From assembly GCA_945888565.1 (NCBI GenBank), contig CAMDAL010000026.1, positions 1 through 18,265 on the forward strand: 18,265 nt of DNA. Direction: 5' to 3'. Shown here piece after piece: positions 7,676 through 14,184 of this stretch. How positions within the stretch are numbered: position 1 is the stretch's first letter; the number at the start of each line of letters is the position of its first letter. The notes beneath the pieces are model-generated. The model was not told where the DNA came from and searched no databases. It saw nothing but the letters and a program-made list of their open reading frames with translations. The DNA comes from Devosia equisanguinis (lineage in GTDB: Bacteria > Pseudomonadota > Alphaproteobacteria > Rhizobiales > Devosiaceae). A program made the translations under genes and the position numbers.

Positions 7676-8092
7676 TTACGACTGGGCCGACCGGGCGCGC
7701 AGTTCGCCTTCCTTTGCCAACACTTCGGGCGGAAGCGCATCGCCGAAATCGGCCGCCTCGAACACCCGCATCAGTTCGATCGTCTCGCCCTCGCCGAAGG
7801 GAATGCGGCGCACCCAGCTCAGTGCCTCTTCCTTGTCCTTGGCGCTGATCAGCCAGAAGCCGGCGATCAGTTCCTTGGTCTCGGCGAACGGCCCATCCTT
7901 CACGGTGAGCTTGCCACCCTGGCTGGTCACCCGCGCGCCCTCCTTGGACGGGTGCAGGCCCTCGGCGGCCAGCAGCACGCCGGCGTTGACCAGTTCTTCG
8001 TTGAACCGGCCCATGGCCTCGAATACCTCGGGTCCGGGCATCACCCCGGCCTCGGTGTCGGCAGTCGCCTTGACGATGATCATGAAGCGCAT
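7676..8092 (-). CDS. DGPF/YCII-related domain protein (first copy)
   Basis: A 138-residue DGPF family protein, first gene of the ECF42 operon. It begins MRFMIIVKATADTEAGVMPG and contains the signature VKDGPFAETKELIAGFWLIS. The C-terminal part (RRIPFGEGETIELMRVFEAA, DFGDALPPE) is typical of the family. The ATG at 8092 follows AAGGAGACGACAA, a strong ribosome site. It is closely related to the next gene, from which it is separated by 20 bases, and probably arose by tandem duplication. Family members are proposed enzymes or detoxification proteins made under the control of the neighbouring sigma factor, but no reaction is established. The leader between this gene and prfB contains a candidate ECF42 promoter and a 10-bp inverted repeat. 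Confidence 0.93.
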   Translation of the reverse strand: MRFMIIVKATADTEAGVMPGPEVFEAMGRFNEELVNAGVLLAAEGLHPSKEGARVTSQGGKLTVKDGPFAETKELIAGFWLISAKDKEEALSWVRRIPFGEGETIELMRVFEAADFGDALPPEVLAKEGELRARSAQS

Positions 8093-8157
8093 TTGTCGTC
8101 TCCTTTTGCGGCAGCATCGCACCCGACCGGACGATTTCAAGCTGCCTCTGATGACAC

Positions 8158-8184
8158 GACGAGCGGAGCAGGGCGCGATCGACA
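8158..8184 (-). promoter_or_regulatory. candidate ECF42-dependent promoter
   Basis: On the minus strand TGTCGA (8184-8179) is followed after 17 bases by CGTC (8161-8158). From memory, the motif described for ECF42 factors in Streptomyces venezuelae is TGTCGA at -35 and CGA/TC at -10. The pair lies about 66 bases before the first DGPF start codon, which is where an autoregulated operon promoter is expected. No second copy is present in front of the other operon genes. The match is by eye. Confidence 0.6.
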
Positions 8185-8194
8185 CGCCCTGCTC
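8166..8194. repeat. 10-bp GC-rich inverted repeat enclosing the candidate -35 element
   Basis: GAGCAGGGCG (8166-8175) and CGCCCTGCTC (8185-8194) are perfectly complementary around a nine-base centre that contains the TGTCGA element. On the plus strand the repeat is followed by AGATTTTTG, so it has the form of an intrinsic terminator pointing away from any plus-strand gene, that is, antisense to prfB. As the prfB transcript is on the other strand, it lacks a T-run there. It could be an operator around the sigma promoter or a barrier to antisense transcription. Confidence 0.6.
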
Positions 8195-8232
8195 AGATTT
8201 TTGAAGAAAGTTTCGACCTCGGCTGACGCTGG

Positions 8233-9361
8233 CTAGTCCGCGTCGGCAACCCGGTCGGCGTAGCCGGTGACCTTGGCCGCCAGCGAGGCTTCCATGAAGT
8301 CGTCCAGGTCGCCATCGAGCACGGCCGAGGTGTTCGACGTCTCGTGGCCGGTCCGGAGGTCCTTCACCATCTGGTATGGCTGCAGCACGTAGGAGCGGAT
8401 CTGGTGACCCCAGCCCACGTCGGTCTTGGCGGCGGATTCGGCGTTCGCGGCCTCTTCGCGCTTCTGCATCTCGGCTTCGTAGAGACGCGCCTTCAGCATC
8501 GCCATGGCGGTGGCGCGGTTCTTGTGCTGCGACCGTTCGGCCTGGCAGGCGACGATGATGCCCGACGGGATATGCGTGATGCGGATCGCCGAGTCCGTGG
8601 TGTTGACGTGCTGTCCGCCAGCGCCCGACGAGCGGTACGTATCGACCTTCAGGTCGCTTTCGCTGATCTCGATGTTGATCGTGTCGTCCACCACCGGATA
8701 GACCCATGCCGACGAGAAGCTGGTGTGGCGGCGGGCCGCGCTGTCATAGGGCGAGATCCGGACGAGGCGGTGCACGCCCGATTCCGTCTTCAGCCAGCCA
8801 TAGGCGTTGTGACCGGAAATCTTGACCGTCGCCGACTTGATGCCGGCTTCTTCGCCGTCATGCATTTCCATGACTTCGATCTTGAACTTCCGCCGTTCGG
8901 CCCAGCGCGTGTACATGCGCAGCAGGATGTTGGCCCAGTCCTGGCTTTCCGTGCCGCCAGCGCCCGAGTGAATTTCGAGATAGGCGTCGTTGGCGTCGGC
9001 TTCGCCCGAAAGCAGCGTCTCCACCTGGGCGGAGCGGGCTTCCTTCAGGGCTTCGTGCAGCGCCTGCTCGGCTTCCTTGACCACATCGGCGTCGCCCTCC
9101 GCGTCGCCCATCTCGATGAGCTCGGAGTTGTCGCGCACGGCGGCTTCCAGCGCCTTGACGGCCTTGACCTGGACGTCAAGCTCGTCGCGCTTCTGCATGA
9201 TCGGGCGCGCCTTCTCGGGGTCGGCCCAGAAGTCGGGGTGCTCGGTCCGGGCTGTCAGGTCGTCGAGACGGGCTTCGGCTGTATCCCAGTCAAAGATGCC
9301 TCCTCAGCAGGCTTATGACCTGCTCGATTTCGGACACGACCTTGGCGATTTCGGCGCGCAT
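8233..9361 (-). CDS. prfB: peptide chain release factor 2, made by programmed +1 frameshift
   Basis: RF2 reads UGA and UAA and releases the finished peptide on the ribosome. Codons 1-23 start at the ATG at 9361 (AAGGA six bases upstream) and end in CTT TGA C (9295-9289). A Shine-Dalgarno-like AGGAGG (9304-9299) lies three bases before CTT, the arrangement known to drive +1 slippage. The ribosome drops the T at 9292 and reads on as DWDTAEARL to the TAG at 8233-8235, giving 375 residues. The catalytic GGQ is at 248-250. The stop-codon recognition tripeptide reads SPY (203-205) instead of the textbook SPF. Low RF2 favours shifting, so the gene regulates itself. The gene is intact, not a frameshifted pseudogene. 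It is divergent from the NAD kinase gene and shares a 115-base spacer with it. Confidence 0.97.
9289..9304 (-). promoter_or_regulatory. RF2 programmed +1 frameshift site
   Basis: On the minus strand AGGAGG, three spacer bases (CAT) and CTTTGAC reproduce the classic prfB recoding signal. The internal Shine-Dalgarno pairs with 16S rRNA, and the in-frame UGA followed by C is a poor terminator. The spacing equals that of the Escherichia coli site. Confidence 0.95.
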
Positions 9362-9387
9362 TACTCTTCCTTCCGGATGTCGAGCCC

Positions 9388-9416
9388 CATGTAGTTGAGA
9401 CCAAGGGATGGATCAA
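9388..9416 (-). promoter_or_regulatory. possible prfB promoter
   Basis: On the minus strand TTGATC (9416-9411) and TACATG (9393-9388) are separated by 17 bases and lie 27 bases before the prfB ATG. This is a moderate sigma70-type match in the spacer shared with the divergent NAD kinase gene. I see no comparably good pair for the NAD kinase direction. Confidence 0.3.
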
Positions 9417-9476
9417 CCCATGCTTTCCCCTGTCCCAACCGCATGATAGGCACAGCGGGACTTCGAGGGTGACTAA

Positions 9477-10250
9477 GTGCCGGACACGATTGAGCGGATC
9501 AGCTTCGTATCGAGCGGCACGCCGGAGGCCAATGCGGCCGCCGAGTCGCTGCGGACGCGCTACGGCGACCTCCCGTTCGAGCAGGCCGAGGCGATAGTGG
9601 CGCTGGGCGGCGACGGCTTGATGCTGCAGACGCTGCATCGGACGATGAAGACGGGCGTGCCGGTTTACGGCATGAACTTCGGTTCGATCGGCTTCCTGAT
9701 GAACCAATTCTCCGCCGACGACCTGCCACGGCGGATCGGCGCGGCGAAGCCGACCAAGATCTACCCCTTGGAGATGACGGTTCGCTGCGACGACGGCAGC
9801 GAGCACACGGCGCTGGCACTCAACGAAGTGTCTCTGTTCCGCATGACTTACCAGGCGGTGAAGGTCGAAATCCTGGTCGATGGACATCCCCGGCTCGAGG
9901 AACTGATCTGCGATGGCGTGCTGGTGTCGACGCCGGCCGGCTCGACAGCCTACAACCTCTCGGCACACGGACCAATCCTGCCGATCGGCTCGTCGCTGCT
10001 GGCGCTGACGCCGATCTCGCCGTTCCGTCCGCGGCGCTGGCGCGGGGCCATCCTCGGCAACGAGGCGGTGGTGACGTTCCGCACCCGCGAGGCGGAGAAG
10101 CGCCCGGTCAGCGCCGTCGCCGACAATGTTGAGTTCCAGCGGGTGCTCGAAGTAACCGTGCGCGAGAACCGAACCCGCGGCGTCAGCCTGCTGTTCGATC
10201 CCGGCACCGGGCTCGATGAACGCGTTCTGAGCGAGCAGTTCCGCTATTAG
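9477..10250 (+). CDS. nadK: NAD kinase
   Basis: Phosphorylates NAD to NADP with ATP (or polyphosphate in some bacteria) in the cytoplasm, the only route to NADP. The 257 residues show the family motifs. GGDG at 44-47 is the nucleotide-binding and catalytic loop. LNE at 115-117 contacts NAD. The glycine-rich STPAGSTAYNLSAHGP spans 151-166. The length matches the short alphaproteobacterial type. The start is GTG at 9477 with GAGG (9465-9468) eight bases before it. It is divergent from prfB and its TAG overlaps the stop of the converging DUF2336 gene by four bases. With no room for an intrinsic terminator, the two transcripts must overlap or rely on Rho. Function is certain from the motifs. Confidence 0.96.
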   Translation: MPDTIERISFVSSGTPEANAAAESLRTRYGDLPFEQAEAIVALGGDGLMLQTLHRTMKTGVPVYGMNFGSIGFLMNQFSADDLPRRIGAAKPTKIYPLEMTVRCDDGSEHTALALNEVSLFRMTYQAVKVEILVDGHPRLEELICDGVLVSTPAGSTAYNLSAHGPILPIGSSLLALTPISPFRPRRWRGAILGNEAVVTFRTREAEKRPVSAVADNVEFQRVLEVTVRENRTRGVSLLFDPGTGLDERVLSEQFRY

Positions 10251-11461
10251 GCTGCAGGCAGGGCAAGGATTGGTTCGCCGGCATAGGGCTCGGGCAGGGC
10301 GAGTTCGTTGCCGGCAGGCGTAGCGGCGAAGCCGGCCATGACGCCGCGGGCGGCGCGGCGGGCGAGGATGACGTTCTGTTCGCTGAGATAGGTGAAGGCT
10401 TCCTCGAGCTCCGGCGGGATGTTGCCGCGATGCTCGGCGATCAGTTCTTCGGTCAGTGCGGTGACGACGAAGTGGCGGGCGGAGAGGTCGTCGGCGAGGT
10501 CTGCGGCGCGCGCGTGCGCGATGAGCCGCGCCAGCATGTTGCGCACGGCCTCGTTCAGCCCGCAGCGTACGAACAGGGCATTGAGCGCGGCGCGGCTGCC
10601 GTGCTCGAGCAGGGTGAACACCTTGTCGCGCGGCGTCTCCGCCAGTTCGGCGACGCAATCGGCGAAGAACAGCACATGGCCCTGCACGATGGCATGGAGC
10701 AGCACGCGGGTGGAGACCATGTCGGTCTCGACCATGTCCGCGGCGTAGGGCGCGCGCCCCGCCGCTGCCTCGGTTTCGCCGATGCCGGTCAGCGCCGTGT
10801 CAGTGGCATCGCGGAGAATGCGGTCAAGTCGCGGCGCCGCCACGGCTCCGGCAACGATGCGGGTCGCACGCAGCGCAGCCGCGACCGATTGCACGAGCAG
10901 CAGGCGCGATGCAGCGGGAAGGTCGTGGCGGGCCAGCAGGGCGCCCCGGACTTCGGCGTCTTCCACGCCATGCTCGCTGGCGATGCGGGCCAGCAACTCG
11001 GCCGGCAAGGTTTCGCCGTCGCGGGAAAGAATTTTCAGCGCCAGCGCCCGGCCGCCTGTCGCGACCAGCGCTTCGGTGACCCGGGTCGACAGCCGCTCGC
11101 GCTGCGCCACGGCGAGCAGCATCGGCTCATCGGCCGAGCGGATCAGCACCATCAGGTCGGCGTCGACCAGCGCCGGGGAGTATTGCGCCACCGCGCGCGA
11201 AATCACCGGGCTGTCCTGCAGCAGGGCGAGAAGGAGGGGGCGGGGCGCTTCGGTCGCGTGCAGCAGCCCGTAGGCGAGGGCGCCACGCACGCGAACCGAC
11301 GGGTCATCGAGGAAGTCGATCAGCGAGGCATAGAGCGCCGCATGCTCGTCGGCGGGGCCGGAATGGCTAAGGTAGGCCAGCGCCGCGATATGCGCCGCCC
11401 GTCCCCGCTCCTCGCTGTCTCGCGACTGGCTGAGGGCGACGAAATCCTGGTACCCAACCAT
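10247..11461 (-). CDS. DUF2336 domain protein
   Basis: A 404-residue, mostly alpha-helical protein that I recognise as the DUF2336 family, found mainly in alphaproteobacteria and of unknown function. The N-terminal half reads like HEAT-type repeats: LIDFLDDPSVRVRGALAYGL, then ALLQDSPVISRAVAQY, then LIRSADEPMLLAVAQR. The later half has repeated helices around FTLLEHGSRAALNALFVRCG. There is no signal peptide, membrane segment or catalytic motif, so a scaffold or interaction role is the simplest guess. The ATG at 11461 has GGAG six bases upstream; the in-frame GTG at 11476 lies before that ribosome site and is unlikely. It follows the lytic transglycosylase gene after 71 bases on the same strand and could share its transcript. 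Its stop overlaps nadK by four bases. Confidence 0.85.
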   Translation of the reverse strand: MVGYQDFVALSQSRDSEERGRAAHIAALAYLSHSGPADEHAALYASLIDFLDDPSVRVRGALAYGLLHATEAPRPLLLALLQDSPVISRAVAQYSPALVDADLMVLIRSADEPMLLAVAQRERLSTRVTEALVATGGRALALKILSRDGETLPAELLARIASEHGVEDAEVRGALLARHDLPAASRLLLVQSVAAALRATRIVAGAVAAPRLDRILRDATDTALTGIGETEAAAGRAPYAADMVETDMVSTRVLLHAIVQGHVLFFADCVAELAETPRDKVFTLLEHGSRAALNALFVRCGLNEAVRNMLARLIAHARAADLADDLSARHFVVTALTEELIAEHRGNIPPELEEAFTYLSEQNVILARRAARGVMAGFAATPAGNELALPEPYAGEPILALPAA

Positions 11462-11532
11462 CCAACTCTCCGGCACACCGTCGAAAAAGACGATAGCCGG
11501 GCAAGGTTTAAGGAACGGTTCACCCTGTGGGC

Positions 11533-12417
11533 TTACTCGCCGTTAACCGGTTTCGCCCCCGGTGTCAGCGGCTGCGCCTGCCCCTGGCCGTACAGTTGGG
11601 TGAACAGGGCAGCACCCTGCGCCTCCTCGGCCGGGCTGATCAGCGTACGCCCCTGGATCTCGCCGGCATTCGAGAACAGCGCGGTGAAGCTCATGTCCTC
11701 CGGGCCGAAGCGCGAGGGCAGCGGCGTGGCATCCGGCCACTTGCCCTGCTTGTCGTTGACCAGTTGCTGGGCCGAGAAGTTCGTGCCGGCGGGAGCGACG
11801 GTGGTCGATGCGCCGCCATGCTTGGCCACCAGCACTTGGTAAACGTCCCGGATCGAGCGCGCCTGCCCGTCCTCGTAGAAGATCGTAGGGTTGGCCTTGG
11901 CCTGGCGCGGGAACAGCTTTGCGGCGCTCTGGTTCGGGTCGGCCAGCCCCGCGTCGAAGAACTTTGCCGCCCCGTTCGCGCCGAGGAAGTGCGCGATGTA
12001 GAGTTCCCCCGGGCTCGGCATGCGGCCGAAGCGCTGGTACAGGTAGTCCCCGTTCGAGCGGGTGAACGCCGCGGCGAGGTCCGAAGCCACTTGCGGGTCT
12101 TCACGCAGTTTCAGAACTTCCGCCCGCAGTGTCTTGTCAGCAATATGGTAATCGCCATCCTTGTCGACCTTTATGGCGTCCGCATATTTCTGGTAGCCGA
12201 GCCGCGGCCCCTCCTGCTTCATCACCATCAGCCAGGTGGCATCGAGGAACTGGAACAGTCCGGTAGCGCTCGAAGTGCCGGCCTTCGCCGTTGGGTTCAG
12301 GCTCGATTCCCGGATGGCGGTTTGCAGCAGGTAATCGAAGTCGACATCGCTCTTGTCGCCCGCCGTGTCGATGGCAAAGGCGAGCGGCTGGGGCACGGAT
12401 ATTGGCGCGACGCCCAT
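11533..12417 (-). CDS. SLT-domain lytic transglycosylase
   Basis: A 294-residue soluble lytic transglycosylase-type protein. Such enzymes cleave the MurNAc-GlcNAc bond of peptidoglycan with formation of the 1,6-anhydro ring. The SLT signature is at the N-terminus: RESSLNP with catalytic E37, then GTSSATGLFQFLDATW (GLFQF 53-57) and further lysozyme-fold segments to about 165 (GELYIAHFLGANGA). The remainder is low in predicted structure. No typical signal peptide is visible after the ATG at 12417 and no other in-frame start exists before the upstream TAA (12448-12450), so its export route is unclear. Some such proteins help flagella or secretion machines cross the wall. The ribosome site is weak, and a 15-base dyad (12420-12434) and a CtrA-type box lie directly upstream. 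Upstream neighbour: a nitroreductase on the same strand. Confidence 0.88.
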   Translation of the reverse strand: MGVAPISVPQPLAFAIDTAGDKSDVDFDYLLQTAIRESSLNPTAKAGTSSATGLFQFLDATWLMVMKQEGPRLGYQKYADAIKVDKDGDYHIADKTLRAEVLKLREDPQVASDLAAAFTRSNGDYLYQRFGRMPSPGELYIAHFLGANGAAKFFDAGLADPNQSAAKLFPRQAKANPTIFYEDGQARSIRDVYQVLVAKHGGASTTVAPAGTNFSAQQLVNDKQGKWPDATPLPSRFGPEDMSFTALFSNAGEIQGRTLISPAEEAQGAALFTQLYGQGQAQPLTPGAKPVNGE

Positions 12418-12419
12418 CG

Positions 12420-12434
12420 ACTCGGATTCCGAGT
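12420..12434. repeat. 15-base dyad at the lytic transglycosylase start
   Basis: ACTCGGA and TCCGAGT flank a single central T, three bases before the start codon at 12417, over the place of the ribosome-binding site. A one-base centre is a protein-binding rather than an RNA-hairpin geometry, although a partly opened hairpin could still hide the weak GGA. Confidence 0.45.
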
Positions 12435-12467
12435 TGGTAAGAGTTGCTTAACGATTGCGCTGGGTGT

Positions 12468-12485
12468 GGTTAACGCGGGGTTAAC
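12468..12485 (-). promoter_or_regulatory. predicted CtrA-binding box upstream of the lytic transglycosylase
   Basis: The sequence holds TTAA, seven bases, TTAAC on the plus strand (12470-12485) and equally TTAA-N7-TTAACC on the minus strand (12484-12468). This is the full alphaproteobacterial CtrA consensus. It lies 51-68 bases before the transglycosylase ATG and just after the nitroreductase stop (12495). A third TTAA is at 12448-12451, exactly two 11-base steps away, and TTAAGC (12451-12446) could be the -10 element after a 16-base spacer. This is a predicted site only. Confidence 0.55.
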
Positions 12486-12494
12486 GGCGCCGCC

Positions 12495-13073
12495 TCACTC
12501 ACCCCAGCGCGTCACGATCCTGTCGAGGTCGGGGCGGTCTCGGTCTTCGATCACCGTGGTCGGCGTCCCGATATGGATGAAGCCGACGAACCGCTCGCCG
12601 CCGCGCGCCCCGAGCATCGCCTGCGCCTCGGTATCGAAGCCGTACCAGCGGTTGGTCCAGCTCGCCGCAAATCCCATGGCGAAAGCCGCATGCGAGAGGT
12701 TGAAGCACACATTGCCCGCCGAGAGCAGTTGCTCCACTTCGGGCGCCTTGGGGTTCGGCTTGGGCGACAGCAGCACGCCGATGGTGACCGGCGCGGGGAG
12801 GAACTGGCGGCGCTCCAGTTCGAGTCCCGCCTCGTCGATATCCGGCCGCCGGCGCTTCTGGATCTCGGCCAGCTTCTCGCCAGCCTTGAGCCGTGCATCG
12901 CCCTCGATGAGAATCAGTCGCCACGGCTCGAACTTGCCATGATCGGGCACGCGGGTGCCGATGGTGAGGATTTCCCTCAGTTCCTCGGGCGTCGGGCCGG
13001 GGTCTTTTAGGAAGCCGATGCCGACAGAACGGCGGGATTTCAGGTAGTCGCGCACGGGAGCGTTGATAGGCAT
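12495..13073 (-). CDS. nitroreductase family protein (YdjA-like)
   Basis: A 192-residue FMN-dependent oxidoreductase of the nitroreductase superfamily, cytoplasmic and probably NAD(P)H-using; the natural substrate is unknown. The N-terminal SRRS (FMN phosphate contact) and the PDHGKFEPWR motif are close to the Escherichia coli YdjA type, one of the smallest nitroreductases. Further family features are AGNVCFNLSHAAFAMGFAAS and WGE near the C-terminus. I chose the ATG at 13073 because AAGGA lies eight bases upstream. A longer in-frame reading to 13220 would overlap the neighbouring promoter and start with Cys-rich sequence unlike the family. It is divergent from the exported repeat protein gene. 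A possible promoter, TTGGAT (13129-13124) and CATAAG (13107-13102) with 16-base spacing, lies in the 103-base spacer. Confidence 0.92.
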   Translation of the reverse strand: MPINAPVRDYLKSRRSVGIGFLKDPGPTPEELREILTIGTRVPDHGKFEPWRLILIEGDARLKAGEKLAEIQKRRRPDIDEAGLELERRQFLPAPVTIGVLLSPKPNPKAPEVEQLLSAGNVCFNLSHAAFAMGFAASWTNRWYGFDTEAQAMLGARGGERFVGFIHIGTPTTVIEDRDRPDLDRIVTRWGE

Positions 13074-13176
13074 GGTCTGAATCCTTGCGAGGGCCGTGCA
13101 CCTTATGACACAGCTTTTCCCTAATCCAAGCGTAGACGCGCCGCACGGGCAGGACGCTTTACAGTCGGGGATTGTC

Positions 13177-14184
13177 GTGAAGATCAGACACTGGATCGGC
13201 TTTGTCGGCGTTTTCGCCATGCTGCTGCCCGGCTTCGTCGTGGCTCAGGACGGAGCGCCCGTGCCGCTGCCGCGCCGCACCGACCGCATGCCGCAGCAGG
13301 TCGAACAGTCGCTGGAACCGGCAGCCGTGGAAGCGGCGGTCCCACCAGGTGCCGAGGGCGAGGCCACCGCCGCCGTAGCTCCGGACACCCCGGCGCTGGA
13401 GGCGGTTGAGAAGGTCGCCGCCATCCCGCAGCCGGTCACCCTGGTCGCCCGCATCACCGATGGCGGCAACGCCATTCCCGACGGACTGACCTGGCGGGTG
13501 TTCGAAACCCGCACCGATGCTACCGGCGACCTGGCGCTGGCGGCAAAATCCGAAGAGGCCACCGCGCGCCTGCAGCTGCCGCCGGGCAGCTACGTCGTGC
13601 ACGTCGCCTATGGCCGGGCCCAGACCACCGACACGATCAACGTCGTCGATGGCAACAACGAGAAGGCGCTGGTGCTCGATGCCGGCGCCATCCGGCTCAA
13701 CGCCCAGGTGTCGGGTGACATCGCCATCCCGATCAACCTGCTGCGCTTCGACATCTATTCGCCCGGCACCGAGAGCGAGCGCACCCTCGTGGCGCAGAAC
13801 CTCGCGCCCAGCGATATCGTCACGCTGAACGCCGGCACCTACCACATCGTCTCGTATTTCGGCGACGTGAACGCGGTGGTGCGCGCCGACCTGCGCGTCG
13901 AGCCGGGCCAGCTGACCGAGGCGACGCTTTACCACAAGGCGTCGCAGGTTTCGTTCAAGCTCGTCTCCGAGCCCGGTGGCGAGGCCATCGCCGACATCGA
14001 CTGGACCGTGAAGACCGAGGACGGGCAGACGGTGTTCTCCAACATCGGCGCCTTTCCCTCCACCGTGCTGGCCGAGGGCGATTACCTCGTCTTGGCCAAG
14101 CGCGGCGAGCAGGTCTACAACCGCGAGTTTCAGGTGCAGGCCGGCGCCGGCAGCGAGATCGAGGTCCTGACGGCGGTTTACTGA
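13177..14184 (+). CDS. exported protein with three beta-sandwich-like repeats, function unknown
   Basis: A 335-residue protein I cannot assign to a named family. From the GTG at 13177 it begins VKIRHWIGFVGVFAMLLPGF followed by VVAQ, a clear signal peptide probably cut after residue 23. GGGG six bases before the GTG supports this start; the longer reading from 13096 would bury the signal sequence. A Pro/Ala-rich acidic linker (about 25-85) precedes three similar modules of roughly 80 residues. Each closes with an L-x-pG-x-Y-x-V turn: LPPGSYVVHVAYG, LNAGTYHIVSYFG and LAEGDYLVLAKRG. This resembles PEGA or carboxypeptidase-regulatory-like beta domains. No catalytic motif and no later membrane segment are seen. 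Likely periplasmic or surface-bound and protein- or wall-interacting (inference). Its stop overlaps the converging mobA-like gene by seven bases. Confidence 0.85.
   Translation: MKIRHWIGFVGVFAMLLPGFVVAQDGAPVPLPRRTDRMPQQVEQSLEPAAVEAAVPPGAEGEATAAVAPDTPALEAVEKVAAIPQPVTLVARITDGGNAIPDGLTWRVFETRTDATGDLALAAKSEEATARLQLPPGSYVVHVAYGRAQTTDTINVVDGNNEKALVLDAGAIRLNAQVSGDIAIPINLLRFDIYSPGTESERTLVAQNLAPSDIVTLNAGTYHIVSYFGDVNAVVRADLRVEPGQLTEATLYHKASQVSFKLVSEPGGEAIADIDWTVKTEDGQTVFSNIGAFPSTVLAEGDYLVLAKRGEQVYNREFQVQAGAGSEIEVLTAVY

Noticed and set aside
7655..8117. Extension of the second DGPF frame upstream to 8117
   Set aside because: It reads through the first DGPF gene in another frame. The ATG at 7655 has a good ribosome site and the family's normal N-terminus. 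A fused DGPF-DGPF protein is not supported.
8233..9198. prfB as a short or truncated 321-residue protein
   Set aside because: The missing 54 residues are present upstream across a classic programmed frameshift site, so it is neither truncated nor a pseudogene.
9255..10658. 467-codon minus-strand open frame across nadK and the prfB start
   Set aside because: The translation is repetitive and Arg-rich with no domain, and it spans two real genes plus their divergent promoter region.
10430..12942. Long plus-strand open frames (about 470 codons each) across DUF2336, transglycosylase and nitroreductase
   Set aside because: They lie antisense to three genes with convincing motifs, ribosome sites and starts, and show only biased composition.
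13074..13220. Longer nitroreductase N-terminus from 13220
   Set aside because: It is Cys-rich, unlike the family, crosses the divergent promoter region and ignores the AAGGA site before the ATG at 13073.
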